This document shows positions 55,962-64,000 of a DNA stretch of 64,000 nt, piece by piece. This DNA comes from Pseudomonas khavaziana (GTDB taxonomy: Bacteria; Pseudomonadota; Gammaproteobacteria; Pseudomonadales; Pseudomonadaceae): assembly GCF_019145205.1 (NCBI RefSeq), contig NZ_JAHSTT010000004.1, positions 1-64,000 of the forward strand, in the 5' to 3' direction. Made by a program: the position numbers and the translations under genes. Every line of letters begins with the position of its first letter. Position 1 is the stretch's first letter. Below the pieces are notes generated by a model that worked only from the letters and a program-made list of their open reading frames with translations, ran no database searches and was not told the DNA's origin.

Positions 55962-57392
55962 ATGAAATCGAATTCATCAGAGCGGGTTGAACAACCTGCG
56001 CTGCAGCGCACGCTCAGCAATCGTCACATCCAGCTAATGGCCATGGGCGGCGCCATTGGTACAGGTTTGTTCATGGGCTCCGGAAAGATCATCGCCCTCT
56101 CCGGCACCTCGATCATCCTCATCTACATGATCATTGGTTTGTTCGTTTATTTCGTCATGCGTGCCATGGGCGAAATGCTGCTTTCCAATTTGAATTTCAA
56201 AACCTTTGCCGATTTTGCCGGCGCTTACCTGGGACCTCGCGCCGCATTTTTTCTCGGCTGGTCGTATTGGCTGAGCTGGAGCGTTGCCGTGATCGGCGAT
56301 GCCGTCGTCGTTGGTGGCTTTTTCCAGTACTGGTTCCCCCATCTGCCTGCCTGGATACCGGCTATCGGGATGCTGGCGACACTGTTTGCCTTGAACGTGC
56401 TGACGGTCAGGCTTTTCGGTGAAGTCGAATTCTGGTTCGCGATCATTAAGATCATCGCGGTCGTGACGCTTATTGGGGTCAGCATCGTGCTGATTGCCAG
56501 CTCATTCGTATCCCCCAATGGCGTTACCGCGTCCCTGAGCCATCTAGTGAACAAGCAGGCTGTATTCCCTAACGGTTTGCTGGGTTTTTTTGCCGGTTTT
56601 CAGATGGCGATATTCTCATTTGCCGGCACCGAGCTGATCGGCACCGCTGCGGCAGAAACCCGGTCTCCGGAGAGGACCTTACCCAAGGCAATCAACTCGA
56701 TTCCGCTGCGAATCATCCTGTTCTACGTGTTGGCATTGGGCTGCATTATTGCGGTGACGTCCTGGCAACAGGTGTCACCTGTAAAAAGTCCTTTTGTCGA
56801 ACTTTTCCTCGTCGCCGGCTTTCCCGCAGCTGCCGGCATCGTTAACTTCGTGGTGCTGACATCCGCCGCTTCATCGGCCAACAGTGGCGTATTCTCCTCC
56901 AGCCGTATGCTGTTCGGGCTGGCGAATCAGGACAACGCTCCGGGTATTTTTCGGCGACTGTCGAGCAACAGCGTGCCTCTGCTGAGCCTGGCCTTCACCA
57001 CGCTGTTGATGCTGCTGGGTGTACTCGTGCTGTTCATCGTTCCGGAAGTCATGACGGCCTTCACCATCGTTTCCACTGTGTCAGCGATTCTGGTGATCTT
57101 CACGTGGTCGACCATCCTCGTGTCCTACATCGCCTATCGCAAAAAGCGTCCTGAGCTTCACGCAAAATCTGCTTACAAGATGCCAGGCGGCGTGCCAATG
57201 GCATGGCTTTCACTGGCTTTTATGGGTTTCGTTCTGTGCCTGCTGGCATTGAGACCTGACACCCGCGTTGCCTTGATGGTCATGCCAGGATGGTTTATAT
57301 GGCTGGCCGTTGCTTATCAGCTAACGCGCAGCAGGAAGCCACAGCCCCTGAAATCGCAGACAAAGAAAAGCCCGCGATGGGGCACGGGCTAA
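55962..57392 (+). CDS. APC-family amino acid permease, CycA-like
   Basis: A 476-residue twelve-TM transporter of the AAT group. TM1 has MAMGGAIGTGLFMGSGKII, the conserved substrate-binding break, and TM6 FAGFQMAIFSFAGTELIGTA; TAAAETRSPERTLPKAIN is the family loop. Similarity by eye is to D-serine/D-alanine/glycine transporters. The substrate may instead be a polyamine-derived amino acid, given the amidohydrolase neighbour. The stop lies in a GC stem (AGCCCG/CGGGCT) that may terminate the message. Confidence 0.88.
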   Translation: MKSNSSERVEQPALQRTLSNRHIQLMAMGGAIGTGLFMGSGKIIALSGTSIILIYMIIGLFVYFVMRAMGEMLLSNLNFKTFADFAGAYLGPRAAFFLGWSYWLSWSVAVIGDAVVVGGFFQYWFPHLPAWIPAIGMLATLFALNVLTVRLFGEVEFWFAIIKIIAVVTLIGVSIVLIASSFVSPNGVTASLSHLVNKQAVFPNGLLGFFAGFQMAIFSFAGTELIGTAAAETRSPERTLPKAINSIPLRIILFYVLALGCIIAVTSWQQVSPVKSPFVELFLVAGFPAAAGIVNFVVLTSAASSANSGVFSSSRMLFGLANQDNAPGIFRRLSSNSVPLLSLAFTTLLMLLGVLVLFIVPEVMTAFTIVSTVSAILVIFTWSTILVSYIAYRKKRPELHAKSAYKMPGGVPMAWLSLAFMGFVLCLLALRPDTRVALMVMPGWFIWLAVAYQLTRSRKPQPLKSQTKKSPRWGTG

Positions 57393-57459
57393 GAGGTTTT
57401 CACCAGGAGCTGGAGTCACGATAAACACATGAATGTGAAGAGGGCGTGAAAGGTTGTAC

Positions 57460-57786
57460 TCAGTACGCCACGACGATCGCTCGCGCCAACTGCATGTCAG
57501 ACATTAGCGGCGAGTTGTAGGTCGAGCGATAGTAGCGAGAAGCCTGCTCAAACTGCGCGCCGCGGATCTCACCATCAGAGCCTATGAAGGCGAGCGCATC
57601 GTTCTTGGCTTTTTTCATCAACGAGGGACCATACATTGTAAATGCCGTTGTTCCACCGAGGATCATGGTCGGAAACAGCGTCGTGACGGTCAGCGCCCGC
57701 TCTACTGGATTTTCGACATACCACGCCATTACGTCAGCACTGATCGACACCGTGATGAGGGCTGCCAACGTCTTCCATAAATCCAT
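57460..57786 (-). CDS. DUF2388-like small protein
   Basis: A 108-residue protein, start MDLWKTLAALITVSIS at 57786. An N-terminal hydrophobic stretch suggests export or membrane anchoring. The C-terminal half (KNDALAFIGSDGEIRGAQFE, then MQLARAIVVAY) matches the pattern I know from DUF2388, a Pseudomonas family of short secreted proteins. A second TM-like stretch LTVTTLFPTMILGGTTAF is unusual for that family. The function is unknown. Confidence 0.6.
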   Translation of the reverse strand: MDLWKTLAALITVSISADVMAWYVENPVERALTVTTLFPTMILGGTTAFTMYGPSLMKKAKNDALAFIGSDGEIRGAQFEQASRYYRSTYNSPLMSDMQLARAIVVAY

Positions 57787-58282
57787 GCTTCGATGCTTCC
57801 ACTGCGATACGAGCGGGCAAGATAGCAAAATAGAGGGCTAGCGCAAGCGATGGGAGTGGGAAATGCGGGTGCCGCGCTCTACTCCCAATCATTGGTGATC
57901 GCCACGATTACACCAGCTCCGGATAGAGCTGCAAGAAGTGTTTGAGAATGCCGTTCACGGCACAACGGAGAGTGTCGCCTGGAAAACCAGCACAACGGTT
58001 TCAGCCAGCATTACTACTACAGCGTGAACGCGGCGGTCAGCACTACCTGTGGCGATATTGACGATGATCGCTACACCCTGGCCATGGCCGGCATTTTCAT
58101 TGACATGACAGAGTTGCCGATCACGCTATGCAGCCATGCACGCAACAACGCTGGGCAACCGTCGGCCATTCGCACAGATGTGATCAGAGGAGCAACGGTT
58201 CGCTCGCAGCGTCATGCCAGGTGATGCGGCACTCTCTGATCTTGCTAACCAGGGTGACTACCATCCGGATTCGACCATGCAC
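57787..58282. other. Non-coding or decayed stretch
   Basis: No convincing gene in about 500 bp. On the plus strand a frame through 57980-58130 reads GFSQHYYYSVNAAVSTTCGD and TLAMAGIFIDMTELP, protein-like in composition but without start. On the minus strand the end CAVNGILKHFLQLYPELV is followed by a stop. Both look like fragments of lost genes. A segment repeated at 59552 begins at 58192. Confidence 0.4.
58192..58224 (+). repeat. Direct repeat, copy 1
   Basis: GCAACGGTTCGCTCGCAGCG... matches 59552-59584 at 32 of 33 positions in the same orientation, 1.36 kb apart. Translation in one frame gives QRFARSVMPGDAA here and QRFARGVMPGEAA in the other copy. Confidence 0.75.
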
Positions 58283-58546
58283 TCACTGTGCCACGCCCGC
58301 CCTGGCGATCAACTCACGCAATCGGGAATCTTTAGGCTCAAACACATCAAGGAGACCGATCGCCTTTAGAGCGGGTAAAGATTGAATAATCTCGCGCTCA
58401 GCCAGCAGTTGATCATCCATGCTCGCGTCCGAATCACTCCAAACCCGTACGTTTGCCAAAAAGGCACCCACCGTCCCCTTACGTACGGTCACGCCTTCAA
58501 ATGTTGCCTCGTTTGTGTCGTCGGCGAGAATGTCTTCGGCACGCAT
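58283..58546 (-). CDS. Hypothetical protein, 87 residues
   Basis: MRAEDILADDTNEATFEGV..., a soluble acidic protein with a helical C-terminal half (REIIQSLPALKAIGLLDVFE). GGAGA lies 5 nt before ATG 58546, so it is probably translated. No family is recognised. It resembles the length and charge of small phage or island proteins. Confidence 0.6.
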   Translation of the reverse strand: MRAEDILADDTNEATFEGVTVRKGTVGAFLANVRVWSDSDASMDDQLLAEREIIQSLPALKAIGLLDVFEPKDSRLRELIARAGVAQ

Positions 58547-58755
58547 ATCAGTCTCCGCAGTTGGGTTGCTTTAACTTATCGGCCTTTTCGATAAGCCTCA
58601 TGCCGACAATAGCGTAATTATTTTGCGCTGGCATTTAAATGCAAACCGAGCCCCGGCATCGACTTGTACGTTGATCTATCCAGCTTCTAACGCAGAAAAG
58701 CCAATGGCCTATTAAGGCAAACCCGGCGCTTGGCCGGGTCCGTTGATCTGAATGC

Positions 58756-58953
58756 TCAGTTGTCAGGATGCTCACTGGCTACTGAATCGGCAGCGTCCAC
58801 GTCCGACATATCCTCCTCGAGGGGTGCCTCGTCATCCGGTGGCAGCGGGATATGATCCTCATCGCGCTTTGGATCATGACCGGTCTCATTGTCCGTGCCG
58901 CGCGTTACTGCCTGCTGTGAAATATTGCCTGGGGCGTTCTCGTTGATTTCCAT
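58756..58953 (-). CDS. Small acidic hypothetical protein
   Basis: A 65-residue highly acidic, proline-containing protein (HIPLPPDDEAPLEEDMSDVD). GGAGAG lies 5 nt before ATG 58953. It is predicted to be disordered and has no recognised domain. Confidence 0.55.
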   Translation of the reverse strand: MEINENAPGNISQQAVTRGTDNETGHDPKRDEDHIPLPPDDEAPLEEDMSDVDAADSVASEHPDN

Positions 58954-59116
58954 GCTGTCTCTCCGCTGTAAAAGCACGACAAATACGCACTTAAACCATT
59001 GGAGCAGGTTTGTAGCAGTGAGTGCCGGGCACTGGACGAACGGAGGATCGGAAGGCTGTGATGGGCGTAAGGTTGGTAGCTGCTTTGCTTAAGCACTCCT
59101 ACGATCCATCCAGCGG

Positions 59117-59537
59117 TCATCTCCTAAGGAATTTGAAGTGCACCAATGATAGCGAGCGATTTTGACCTCGAGTCATGGCCACGTACAAATCCTTTGCGTC
59201 CAGTGCATCGGCATTGAGAATGACCGCATGATCGTACTCAAGGCCCTTGGCCAACAGCGTTGTTCCTATGACCTTTTGGTGGCTGATAGGCCGCCCCGTA
59301 TGCCTCATCTCGCGCTGGCACCTAACCGCCGAAGCGCCGCCCCCTTACCGTCAACATGCATCTTGAGAACGCATAGAAAGCGATACAGCAGATCACGACG
59401 ATAGGCAGAAGTCTCTGGGCTGGTTTTCAGAACCAAGAAGGACACTTTGAGATGTCCAGTGGTTGGATTGGTTAGATAGTCATTCGCTGCCTGCAGAACC
59501 AGCGGGTACTTTGTGCCTTTGCGGAAATTTGCCGCCT
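59117..59537 (-). pseudogene. UvrD-like helicase C-terminal remnant
   Basis: The distal frame ends with GTTLLAKGLEYDHAVILNAD and LYVAMTRGQNRSLSLV, the UvrD_C_2 segment with helicase motif VI. An upstream frame (LQAANDYLTNPTTGHLKVSF, then SAYRRDLLYRFLCVLKMHVD) reads toward it and ends at a stop just before it, so a frameshift separates the two. Walker motifs and the rest of the helicase are absent. It is a decayed fragment. Confidence 0.65.
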
Positions 59538-59551
59538 ATAATGGCTGTCCG

Positions 59552-59584
59552 GCAACGGTTCGCTCGCGGCGTCATGCCAGGTGA
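59552..59584 (+). repeat. Direct repeat, copy 2
   Basis: Same 33-bp segment as 58192-58224 with one mismatch (A to G). The two copies bracket the hypothetical genes and helicase remnant. Confidence 0.75.
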
Positions 59585-59714
59585 GGCAGCAAGCTATTTT
59601 AAACAACTCTTCATGACTCAAATCAGGTGCGATCGTGGGCAACCCCCGAGAGGCACGACTTGAGCGGCATCACTGGGGGCTCTCCCCCGCCGAACCGCAG
59701 CGGGGGCGACCCGG

Positions 59715-59873
59715 TTACCATTGGCCAGAGAGCCAACAGGTTGCCGCTTCAATCATGCTGAAGTGGTACCACGGCTGAGAATCCTGGCAACTGGTGGCGA
59801 ACGACGCATGCGCGCTTGAAGTTGCTAACAGGCAGGCTGCAGCCGTCATATAGACGTATTTTTTTATCGTCAT
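59715..59873 (-). CDS. Small secreted peptide precursor
   Basis: A 52-residue protein beginning MTIKKYVYMTAAACLLATSSAHA, a textbook signal peptide ending AHA. The predicted mature part is about 29 residues, rich in Ser and Trp with two cysteines (TSCQDS and ATCWLSGQW) that could form one disulfide. GGGAGTGAAG precedes ATG 59873. No family is recognised. Confidence 0.65.
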   Translation of the reverse strand: MTIKKYVYMTAAACLLATSSAHASFATSCQDSQPWYHFSMIEAATCWLSGQW

Positions 59874-60126
59874 CTTCACTCCCTTCCCATCGTTAATACA
59901 TTGGCTTGCGCTTCCAACTTTAATAGTGGGCTTGAGCAAGGATCAATTAGGGCAGGTGTGCTAATGGCATATTGACTAGACTGCACCTGCAAGCTTGCAG
60001 GCAAATACTGGGTTTAAGCAGACTTTCTACTCTATGGCGCGCGCCCAAGTCCAACATGGGAGAACGACATTGCCGTGCCGCGAAGCAACAGCGTATCGCC
60101 ATAAGCGATCAGCACCTCCGCTGGCT
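59874..60126. other. Intergenic region, nothing recognised
   Basis: About 250 bp between two convergent-free small genes on the minus strand. Base composition is lower in GC than the core genome. No repeat or RNA gene seen. Confidence 0.5.
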
Positions 60127-60606
60127 TTACTTCTTATCGTTGCAGTTCACCACGCTCACATCGGTGATCACATCCTTGCCATCTGTCAATAAGGTGATGC
60201 TGCAGAAATAATCGATCACGATCCTGTTCTCCTCATAGCCGACCTTGCGATAGATAGGTTCACTACTGACGGGCATGATGCCATTGAGTCCACGACCTCC
60301 AATTCCGACCCACCTCTCTTGCTGACCCACATACTCAACCCCCGTCTGGATGAACACCTTTTCAGGAGTGACGTGTGTTTGGATCCGATTCCAGGCGTAG
60401 AAGCCGCCACTACCATATGATGAAGGCCCCATGCCCTGGTCAGGCGCTCCGAATACTTCAAAAGCCCTTTCGGCGGGCTGCCCTACGAGCCTCTGCGCTG
60501 CCACCTGGATATCATTGGCGCCACTATTTTTAGTCGAGGGCGAAGTCGAACAGGCAGTAATGGCAAAAAACGCCAAGCCAGCACATAGGCTTTGCATTAC
60601 GGACAT
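60127..60606 (-). CDS. Putative lipoprotein, 159 residues
   Basis: Signal sequence with lipobox FFAITACS (cysteine about residue 19). The mature part has repeated short strands (GSGGFYAWNRIQTHVTPEKV, WVGIGGRGLNGIMPV, RIVIDYFCSITLLTDGKDVI) and ends CNDKK. Strong ribosome site AAGGAGTAACTACC before ATG 60606. No family recognised; a BamE/SmpA-like fold is possible from the opening VAAQRLVGQPAERAFEVFGA but not established. Confidence 0.7.
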   Translation of the reverse strand: MSVMQSLCAGLAFFAITACSTSPSTKNSGANDIQVAAQRLVGQPAERAFEVFGAPDQGMGPSSYGSGGFYAWNRIQTHVTPEKVFIQTGVEYVGQQERWVGIGGRGLNGIMPVSSEPIYRKVGYEENRIVIDYFCSITLLTDGKDVITDVSVVNCNDKK

Positions 60607-61481
60607 GGTAGTTACTCCTTCGTTCTCGGCATTTTCTGCACCCAATAACGGCGTCTTTCAAGGTAGTTTTCGCGTCAACCGTTCTGCTATGCCGCTTTTT
60701 GTTCGGTCTGCTGTTCCCGATCCGGATTCAGCTGCAGCGTTTCTACCGGTCCCGGTTACGTGTTTGCCCCGCCCACCGTTTAGGTCTCTTCCGACGCTCG
60801 CCAATAGCTCAAGTCTTAAGTGCTCTTGCTTCGATCACTCGGAGAATAGATGCGTACGGCAATCTCAGATCTCAAACGATAAATCATCTGAGACGGACAG
60901 CAATTCCCAGGATGCAATCAGGAGCTGTCCTACAGGGCCCCCTCTCTAATTCTGACCCGCTGCAGCTCAATCGGCTGACACTCCGGTCTTGCCCATCAGA
61001 CGTCATAGCTCAAAGCACCACTGGGACTACAAGCACGCTGAACCCGCGAACGCAGATAAATCCGCCGGACCACTTTTTGATGATGACTTGCATTTAATCG
61101 CCATCGCCAAACGTGGATGATGACCGGCTAGCGTCAGTGTGGTTTTACGGCAACTTCTTCATGCGCTGCGAAATAGAGGGCCTGTATATGAGACTTCTCC
61201 TCGACTCCGCCCTCGGACGACAGCATTGCACGCGCTATTCGCCCGATGTCGGCCATCCGGTGCTAAGAGACCAGCCGAGCAAGATATTTCCTACAGCTAG
61301 CGCTACCCTTCAAGCAGGACGCGTCTTGATTACATCGGCTGAATTGAAGTCGCTCACTCGCACTGACTAGGATGCCCACTTCGCGTCGAGGCCAGGCATC
61401 TTCTGCACCTACAGCCGCCTTGCAAGCCACCCGACCGTGCTCGTACCAGTCATCAATCGACTTAACAAGGAAGCTCTTCAA
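60607..61481. other. 870-bp stretch without a clear gene
   Basis: Several overlapping open frames exist but none has a good ribosome site and family motif together. A frame ending at about 61098 (HHWDYKHAEPANADKSAGPL, DDDLHLIAIAKRG) and a frame at 61113-61370 look protein-like but are unrecognised. I see no tRNA or terminator. I regard this as decayed accessory DNA. Confidence 0.45.
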
Positions 61482-61790
61482 ATGAAGCCGATCACCCTCG
61501 CCCTTCCCTTCGCCGTGCTGCTTCTAGCAGGCTGCGCGACACCAAAACAATGGGAGCCCACGGGCGGAAGCAAATCCGATGGCATCGTTCAATTGTCCTA
61601 TGAACAGGGACAATTCGAGAACGGACAAAGTAACGCAGCCCAAGGCTTAACTGCCGCTACCGGGCGCTGCCAGTTCTGGGGTTACAAGGGCGCTGAGCGT
61701 TCCGGCGCAGAAAAATCGGTTTGCCGAACCATGGGCAAATTCAACTGCCTGGAAACTACCGTCACTCAAGATTACCTTTGCAAGAAATAA
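61482..61790 (+). CDS. YecR-like lipoprotein
   Basis: A 102-residue lipoprotein. Lipobox AVLLLAGCATP (Cys about 17), then WEPTGGSKSDGIVQLSYEQG, CQFWGYKGAE and a C-terminal CLETTVTQDYLCKK. This matches the YecR family pattern (ATGGSRSDG and paired cysteines) as I remember it from enteric YecR. ATG 61482 follows AAGGAAGCTC. It is immediately upstream of the truncated integrase. Confidence 0.75.
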   Translation: MKPITLALPFAVLLLAGCATPKQWEPTGGSKSDGIVQLSYEQGQFENGQSNAAQGLTAATGRCQFWGYKGAERSGAEKSVCRTMGKFNCLETTVTQDYLCKK

Positions 61791-61829
61791 TGCTACTCCG
61801 GTGATTCATCCAAACTAAGTGAACCGCCT

Positions 61830-63008
61830 ATGCGGACGGAACTCGACTACCGTAACCTAGAGGCCGAACAAGTAAAAACGGCGAAGGTGAAAACGCTGAC
61901 CGTCCAAGATCTGGCCCAAGCCTGGCTGTTGGATGGCGTCGCGCGCAAAGACGGCAATGCCGAGTTGCAACGACGCTTTAACAAGGACCTTTTGCCAGCA
62001 CTCGGCAAGACCGCAGTGAGCAGCGTCTCCGAACACGATGTTCGGGCGCTGATCCGGGCCGTGATCAACCGCGGCGCTCACCGGCAAGCCATCAGTTTCT
62101 TCGCCGACCTCACTCAGATGTTCGGTTGGGCGAGAAAGCGCCAACCTTGGCGGGCCTTATTGATCGAGGGTGATCCAACTGAGCTGGTCGACATCTCCCC
62201 CTTGATCCCGGCCGACTACGAAGCCGAAAGAAGCCGCATCCTTTCACCGGCTGAGCTGTTGGAACTGCACAACCGTTTCCAGCAAATGACCGCCGATTAC
62301 GACGCCCTCCCCGCCGGTCAAAAATATGACGGCATTCGACCGCTGAAGAAGGAAACCCAACTTGCGCTGTGGATTAGCCTGGGCACGCTGTGCCGGATTG
62401 GCGAGTTGCTGCAGGCCGAATGGAAAAATGTCGATCTGGACCGGCAGACCTGGTTCCTCCCCAGTGAAAACGTCAAAGGCACCCGGGGCAAGAAGCAGGA
62501 CCACCATGTCTTCCTCTCGCCCTTTGCCCTGCATTTCTTTCAGGAACTCAAGACCCTGACGGGGCATTCCCAGTGGTGCTTCCCCAACAAGCAGGATGAT
62601 GGGCATGTGGACGTGAAAGTGGTGAGCAAACAGGTAGGCGATCGCCAGGCCCGATTCAAAAACCGCAAGGCCCTCTCACGACGGCGTCACGACGATACCC
62701 TGGTGCTCGCCGACGGCCAGAACGGCGACTGGACGCCACATGACCTGCGCCGTACCGGGGCGACCATGATGCAAGCCTTAGGCGTTAGTCTGGATGTCAT
62801 CGATCGCTGCCAAAATCATGTCCTGGCCGGCTCTCGGGTGAGACGTCATTACTTGCATCACGACTATGCCGAAGAGAAGAAAAACGCCTGGAACCTGTTG
62901 GGCGATCGGCTCAGTGCGGTGTTGTCCTCGAACTACGAGCACACTCCAAACGAGTCGATGTTGTCTTTTCCAGTGTACGCGGCGCCAGAGACGCGAGCAC
63001 CGTCATAG
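61830..63008 (+). CDS. Tyrosine integrase, N-terminally truncated
   Basis: A 392-residue P4-like integrase lacking the usual N-terminal arm-binding domain of about 90 residues: it starts in the linker (ELDYRNLEAEQVKTAKVKTL). The SAM-like core-binding domain (LTVQDLAQAWLLDGVA to WARKRQPW) and the catalytic domain are intact, with R in LGTLCRIGELLQAEW, HxxR in TPHDLRRTGATMMQALG, the second His in NHVLAG/RRHYLHHDY and nucleophile Tyr in HHDYAEEKK. No convincing RBS precedes ATG 61830. It is probably defective, a scar of an integrated island. No att repeat or tRNA was found nearby. Confidence 0.8.
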   Translation: MRTELDYRNLEAEQVKTAKVKTLTVQDLAQAWLLDGVARKDGNAELQRRFNKDLLPALGKTAVSSVSEHDVRALIRAVINRGAHRQAISFFADLTQMFGWARKRQPWRALLIEGDPTELVDISPLIPADYEAERSRILSPAELLELHNRFQQMTADYDALPAGQKYDGIRPLKKETQLALWISLGTLCRIGELLQAEWKNVDLDRQTWFLPSENVKGTRGKKQDHHVFLSPFALHFFQELKTLTGHSQWCFPNKQDDGHVDVKVVSKQVGDRQARFKNRKALSRRRHDDTLVLADGQNGDWTPHDLRRTGATMMQALGVSLDVIDRCQNHVLAGSRVRRHYLHHDYAEEKKNAWNLLGDRLSAVLSSNYEHTPNESMLSFPVYAAPETRAPS

Positions 63009-63215
63009 GCGGTTGCACCCTGTGTTCTCCGGAACTTAACATCCGCGACACCCCGTGTTATGACCTTAAATCCGCGACGAGCAAAGGTGACAGACTGTAT
63101 GTACACAAAGGCGATGTCCGATTCCAAGTGCTCGACCGTGACAACTCGCTCGTCACGGCTGGCACTGATTTGAAGTCACCTATAGTCCGGCGAACGATTG
63201 AAGCCCCCCTATCAA
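63009..63215. other. Intergenic, nothing recognised
   Basis: About 200 bp after the integrase. It contains two copies of a short run resembling ATCCGCGAC (near 63040 and 63070) but no gene or repeat I can name. A recombination site could be here. Confidence 0.4.
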
Positions 63216-63764
63216 TTAACCGAGCCTCACTATCTTACTGAACGGGACGATCTCTATAGGCGGCGTCACAGCACAAAGTGGTTTGCGCCAGTAGCCCACG
63301 CTATGCCATTGGCCGTGCTTGAACCCAACCTCAGGGTAAGTGCCAATGTGGGTAAACCCGAGTGCCTCATGGAGGCCGATGCTTCCCGCGTGGGGTAAGG
63401 CGATACCGGCATAGGCTGCATGAAACCCCTGTTTCTCTAGAACTTGTAGAAGCTGCTTATAAAGCGCACGACCAACCCCTTTTCAGTGCACAGCCGGGTT
63501 GACATACACGGTGACATCCACCGACCAACGATAGGCTTCTCTCGCTCGATGCTGGCTTGCGTAAGCGCAGCCAACGACGTTGCCTTCCACCTCGGCTACC
63601 AGATAAGGATACGTAGACAGTGTTGCGGAAATTCGTGCTGCCATCTCTTCGACAGTCGGTGGCGTCAGCTCAAACGAAATGAAGGTTTCCAAAACCATTG
63701 GTGCATAGATAGCCTGGATGGCAGAGGCATCAGCGGGTGTAGCAGCCCTAACTTTATAATTCAT
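63216..63764 (-). pseudogene. GNAT acetyltransferase with in-frame TGA
   Basis: A continuous 182-codon frame of the phosphinothricin/methionine-sulfoximine acetyltransferase type. The first 93 codons include AIYAPMVLETFISFEL and VVGCAYASQHRAREAYRWSV; codon 94 is TGA at 63483-63485; after it the same frame continues with KGVGRALYKQLLQVLEKQGF (acetyl-CoA loop), AGSIGLHEALGFTHIGTY and WHSVGYWRKPL, ending at 63216. At the TGA position relatives usually have Arg (CGA or CGC), so one base change explains it. It is likely inactive unless read through. Confidence 0.8.
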
Positions 63765-63781
63765 GTCTTTCCTTGCTGCCC

Positions 63782-64000
63782 CTAAAAGAACCGCGTTTGA
63801 AGGGCTAATGCGGCTGCCGACACAGCGGGCGAGCGAAATAACGCAATTACTCCCGCAGCATTGGATGCTTGCCTGAGACAGGCTAAGTGGACTTCGCCAA
63901 ATAGTGAGCTCAAAGGCTGATTGGCATCAACAATTCGGAAGCCACTTTTCTCAGCATGTAGGTTTCGCGCAGAATTGATTGCCCCATCGAAGACTCGTGA
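63782..64000 (-). CDS. Partial gene, C-terminal end (unrecognised)
   Basis: An open frame of 72 codons enters from the right edge and stops at 63782-63784. It reads GFRIVDANQPLSSLFGEVHL and AGVIALFRSPAVSAAALALQ before the end TRFF. Codon use looks coding and the stop sits 17 bp from the acetyltransferase start, compatible with an operon. No family is recognised. Confidence 0.45.
   Translation of the reverse strand, partial: SRVFDGAINSARNLHAEKSGFRIVDANQPLSSLFGEVHLACLRQASNAAGVIALFRSPAVSAAALALQTRFF

Noticed and set aside
60699..61097. 132-codon frame in the accessory zone
   Set aside because: No ribosome site, odd composition, no motif; overlapped by two competing frames.

Overview
The window looks like chromosome of a fluorescens-group Pseudomonas. 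Coding sequence is GC-rich, intergenic gaps carry the two classic fluorescent-pseudomonad REP arm types (TGTAGGAGCGAGC... and TGTGGGAGGGGGCTTGC...), and the gene families (HpaR, FeaR/FeaB, Cup-type fimbriae with PvrR/Rcs-like regulators, DUF2388, DUF3156) fit that group. All calls come from reading the sequence; no database search was run.

Region 1 (about 1-13.9 kb) is an aromatic monoamine catabolic locus. An HpaR-type MarR repressor faces away from a FAD amine oxidase-like gene, which is followed by a cupin, a MoaF homologue and two short-chain dehydrogenases. A FeaR-type AraC activator, a DUF3156 gene, an APC permease, an outer-membrane channel, a flavin reductase plus acyl-CoA-dehydrogenase-fold hydroxylase pair, a FeaB-type aldehyde dehydrogenase and a RidA protein complete it. 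Together they could import a phenylethylamine or tyramine-like amine, oxidise it to the aldehyde and arylacetate, and hydroxylate the ring toward homoprotocatechuate. Three promoters carry tandem direct repeats at nearly equal distance from the start codon that look like FeaR operators.

Region 2 (14-19.2 kb) holds a PNPOx-like protein, two tandem LysR regulators, a GST, an aldo/keto reductase and a small membrane protein. Region 3 (19.3-33.9 kb) is a chaperone-usher fimbrial island with its own signalling. It has a degenerate receiver protein, chaperone and adhesin, two hybrid sensor kinases, a PvrR-like REC-EAL phosphodiesterase, an RcsB-like regulator, then pilin, chaperone and usher. It resembles the cupD/rcs/pvr island of P. 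aeruginosa PA14, but adhesin and second chaperone are displaced to the far side of the regulators. RcsB-box-like palindromes lie at three promoters.

Region 4 (34-44.4 kb) is an e(P4)-type acid phosphatase lipoprotein and a complete overlapping type II secretion operon in Xps order, E-F-G-H-I-J-K-L-M-N-D. Region 5 (44.5-45.6 kb) is a LacI-family pseudogene split by a 520-bp non-coding element with 20-bp terminal inverted repeats and a 6-bp target duplication. Region 6 (45.6-53.7 kb) has aquaporin Z and a non-phosphorylative pentonate pathway (MFS importer, ketoglutarate-semialdehyde dehydrogenase, LysR, FAH-fold keto-deoxy-pentonate dehydratase, IlvD/Edd dehydratase) with two matching LysR-type operators. 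Region 7 (54-57.4 kb) is Lrp, acetylpolyamine amidohydrolase and an APC permease.

Region 8 (57.5-64 kb) is a decayed accessory zone with small orphan genes, lipoproteins, a helicase remnant, a repeated segment, an N-terminally truncated tyrosine integrase and an acetyltransferase broken by one in-frame stop.
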